Below, in pieces: positions 62,151 through 64,000 of a DNA stretch of 64,000 bases. Within the stretch, counting starts at the first letter, position 1; each line of letters starts with the position of its first letter. The DNA is from Pedobacter sp014947265 (lineage in GTDB: Bacteria; Bacteroidota; Bacteroidia; Sphingobacteriales; Sphingobacteriaceae): positions 1-64,000 of the forward strand of contig NZ_JADCNK010000027.1 in the NCBI RefSeq assembly GCF_014947265.1, read 5' to 3'. Both the position numbers and the translations under genes were made by a program. The notes below the pieces were generated by a model. The model was not told where the DNA came from. It did not search any database and saw nothing but the letters and a program-made list of their open reading frames with translations.

Positions 62151-64000
62151 TTATCTCAACAAACTCACAATAATTGCTCCCAATGAAGCAACAGCCGTTC
62201 CAATCCCTATCCAGCTTTGTGCAGTTAAACGCTCTCTATCTGCACGCTTCGGAACCAGGATCTCTGCTCCGGGTTTAATTTTGGGGTCATTATTAAAAAA
62301 CAGGAATTTACTTACTGCTGCGGCAGAACCATTGGCATATTTAACATATACTCCGCCCTTTCTGGCATTAGCAGTAAAGCCGCCTGCACCGTTGATGTAT
62401 TGCCTTAAACTTTTGCCTGGCAAATAAACAATGCTATTTGGATTTAAGATTTCGCCGGTTACTTTAACCGTTTGCAAAGTTCTGGGAACACGGATTACAT
62501 CACCATCTTCTACGATAAGATTATATCTTGAAAGGCTATCTTTTAAAATTTTAACCAAATTAATACCAACCAAGTCGCTTTGAATTAATTTTTGTTCAAC
62601 ATTTGAGGTTAAAGTATCTTTTACACCTGCTTCCTGGGCTCTTTTTAAATTCAGGAATTTCCTGTCTTCTTCTTCTTTATTGTCAATCGCATTTTTATCT
62701 TTAGGGTTCACTTTTTCTGCTCCCTGTCTTTTCAGCGATGCACCATCAGGATAGGCCGATGGGGTTAAACCTCCAGCTCTTTTAATTACCTCTGAAATGC
62801 GCTCATCTTTTCTGGTTAGCGTATAAGTACCGGGATACAATACTTCGCCTTCTATCTTCACTTGTTTTTGCACCGTATATCCTTCAGAGTTTCTTACCGA
62901 AACAATATCAAAGGGTTTTAAAATAAAAGGATCACCCAATAATTTTAAATCCTGATCTACATTCACAATAAAAACCTCTGCAGCACGGGCAGATATAGAC
63001 TTAGCATCGCTATTTTTTACACGTCTGGCAATTTCAATCCGGTTTGGTGTTGCACCTTCTTTAAATCCTCCGGCCATCTGTATTACCGACTCAAGTGTCA
63101 TCCCCTCTGCGTATTCGAATGTACCCGCAGCTCTTACTTCGCCCTGAACACTTATTTTATATTCATCTCTTAAATCGAATATCGATGAGATAGTAACTTT
63201 ATCTTCACGCTGCAATGGAATATCTGCCTCAGTACCAGCAATAATTTTAGCCACATCAAAAGAAATCAATGCGGGTGTATTATCCAAATTTAAGCGGTTG
63301 ATATATCCGCGATTTAAAAAAGCATCTTCAGTTAGACCATCAGACTTATTGATCAAACCTTTCAGGGTTAACCCTTTATCCAATTCGTATTGTCCTGGCC
63401 TGAAAACAGCTCCCGATATGGATACCCGATTTTCGAAGCGATCCAAAATGGCTTCAACTACAAACCGATCGCCATTTTTGGGTTCATAGGTACTAAATTC
63501 CGACGCAGAAATATCCGTTAATTTCCGTTCTTTATCTGTATTTTGAAAAACCTTAATTTTAGCAGTATAAGCCTGATTATTAAAACCACCAGCAAAATTG
63601 ATTACGTTTTGCAAATTTTCGCCTTTAATGGTTTCAAACAGTGCGGGCCTTTTAATCTCACCAACCATCTCCACCCTATTTTCATAAACAGGGATATTGA
63701 TCACATCCTGATCTTGTAAACGGATATTTCCGCGTTGGATACCACCAGTTACAAAATCGTACACATCAATAGTACTGATAATTTTATTATTCCTGATTAC
63801 CTGAATTTTACGATACGAACCATTATCATTTGGTCCTCCGGAAGCACTCAAAGCGTTATAAACGGTTGATAAAGAAGATAAAGTATAGGTGCCGGCTTTA
63901 ACAACCTCACCAGTCATTACTACTTTAATGCTCCTGATATTCCCTAAATTAATGGCAACTGTAGATCTGCCCGATCGTAGCGCCGGATAAGTAGCAGATA
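62151..64000 (-). CDS. Multi-SLBB polysaccharide export protein (5' end beyond window)
   Basis: The reading frame is open to the right edge, so the N-terminus is missing. The in-window part (about 616 residues) begins ATYPALRSGRSTVAINLGNI. It contains at least five SLBB-like units, each with an opening like VxGEVxxPGxY (for example MTGEVVKAGTYTLSSLSTVY and VKIEGEVLYPGTYTL), and a C-terminal hydrophobic helix (IGIGTAVASLGAIIVSLL). It is much longer than the system A Wza and should form a periplasm-spanning or outer-membrane channel. The Wzz-like gene follows directly. Confidence 0.93.
   Translation of the reverse strand, partial: SATYPALRSGRSTVAINLGNIRSIKVVMTGEVVKAGTYTLSSLSTVYNALSASGGPNDNGSYRKIQVIRNNKIISTIDVYDFVTGGIQRGNIRLQDQDVINIPVYENRVEMVGEIKRPALFETIKGENLQNVINFAGGFNNQAYTAKIKVFQNTDKERKLTDISASEFSTYEPKNGDRFVVEAILDRFENRVSISGAVFRPGQYELDKGLTLKGLINKSDGLTEDAFLNRGYINRLNLDNTPALISFDVAKIIAGTEADIPLQREDKVTISSIFDLRDEYKISVQGEVRAAGTFEYAEGMTLESVIQMAGGFKEGATPNRIEIARRVKNSDAKSISARAAEVFIVNVDQDLKLLGDPFILKPFDIVSVRNSEGYTVQKQVKIEGEVLYPGTYTLTRKDERISEVIKRAGGLTPSAYPDGASLKRQGAEKVNPKDKNAIDNKEEEDRKFLNLKRAQEAGVKDTLTSNVEQKLIQSDLVGINLVKILKDSLSRYNLIVEDGDVIRVPRTLQTVKVTGEILNPNSIVYLPGKSLRQYINGAGGFTANARKGGVYVKYANGSAAAVSKFLFFNNDPKIKPGAEILVPKRADRERLTAQSWIGIGTAVASLGAIIVSLLR

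Noticed and set aside
9467..64000. UpxY/NusG-like antiterminator or JUMPstart control of the polysaccharide block
   Set aside because: No NusG-family gene and no clear ops-type sequence was found in the window. A regulator could lie beyond the right edge.
1..64000. tRNA, rRNA, CRISPR array or insertion sequence
   Set aside because: No cloverleaf ends, no regularly spaced direct repeats and no transposase or integrase motifs were recognised in any translated frame.

Overview
The window comes from a member of the Bacteroidota, most likely the Sphingobacteriaceae (Pedobacter-like). The evidence is the low G+C content, the Bacteroidota promoter form TTTG-N19-TANNTTTG (positions 51-81), weak ribosome binding sites, the comF, glmS, glyA, scpA/dxs housekeeping block, and Wzi/RemB-type outer-membrane proteins. 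No tRNA, rRNA, CRISPR array, transposase or integrase was recognised.

Left part (1-9.2 kb): a clipped leftward gene with a clear promoter; a nest of three different short intergenic repeats; comF and a beta-helix lipoprotein (rightward); glmS, glyA and scpA (leftward); and dxs (rightward, divergent from scpA). Several starts are placed downstream of the longest possible reading frame, because promoter-like boxes or family N-termini sit inside the extension.

Main part (9.4-64 kb): about 54 kb in which every gene is transcribed leftward, holding surface-polysaccharide genes only. It reads as two Wzx/Wzy-type systems joined head to tail. System A (about 9.4-40.3 kb) has a WcaJ-like glucosyl-phosphate transferase, Wzx, a Wzy-like polymerase, the Wza exporter, the Wzc tyrosine kinase with its CpsB phosphatase, eight further glycosyltransferases, UDP-glucuronate/UDP-xylose enzymes, a GDP-mannose dehydratase plus a second divergent member of that family, a CDP-paratose-2-epimerase-like enzyme, and many acetyltransferases. 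System B (about 40.6-64 kb, running off the right edge) has a WecA/WbpL-like initiating transferase, a WbpM/FlaA1-type dehydratase, a nearly complete GDP-fucose pathway (manC, gmd, fcl), five glycosyltransferases, its own Wzx and Wzy, an MBOAT/SGNH acylation pair, a UDP-galactopyranose-mutase-like flavoprotein, a kinase-less Wzz and a multi-SLBB exporter. Each half ends with a Wzi/RemB paralogue.

Together the genes would supply nucleotide sugars, start repeat units on undecaprenyl phosphate, extend them with glycosyltransferases, decorate them with acyl groups, flip and polymerise them, and export and anchor the polymers. The points most worth a second look are the doubled machinery, eight acyltransferases plus two SGNH esterase-like proteins, the orphan CDP-sugar epimerase, the eukaryote-like motifs in the mutase homologue, the AT-rich core of system B, and the dispersed palindromic repeats.
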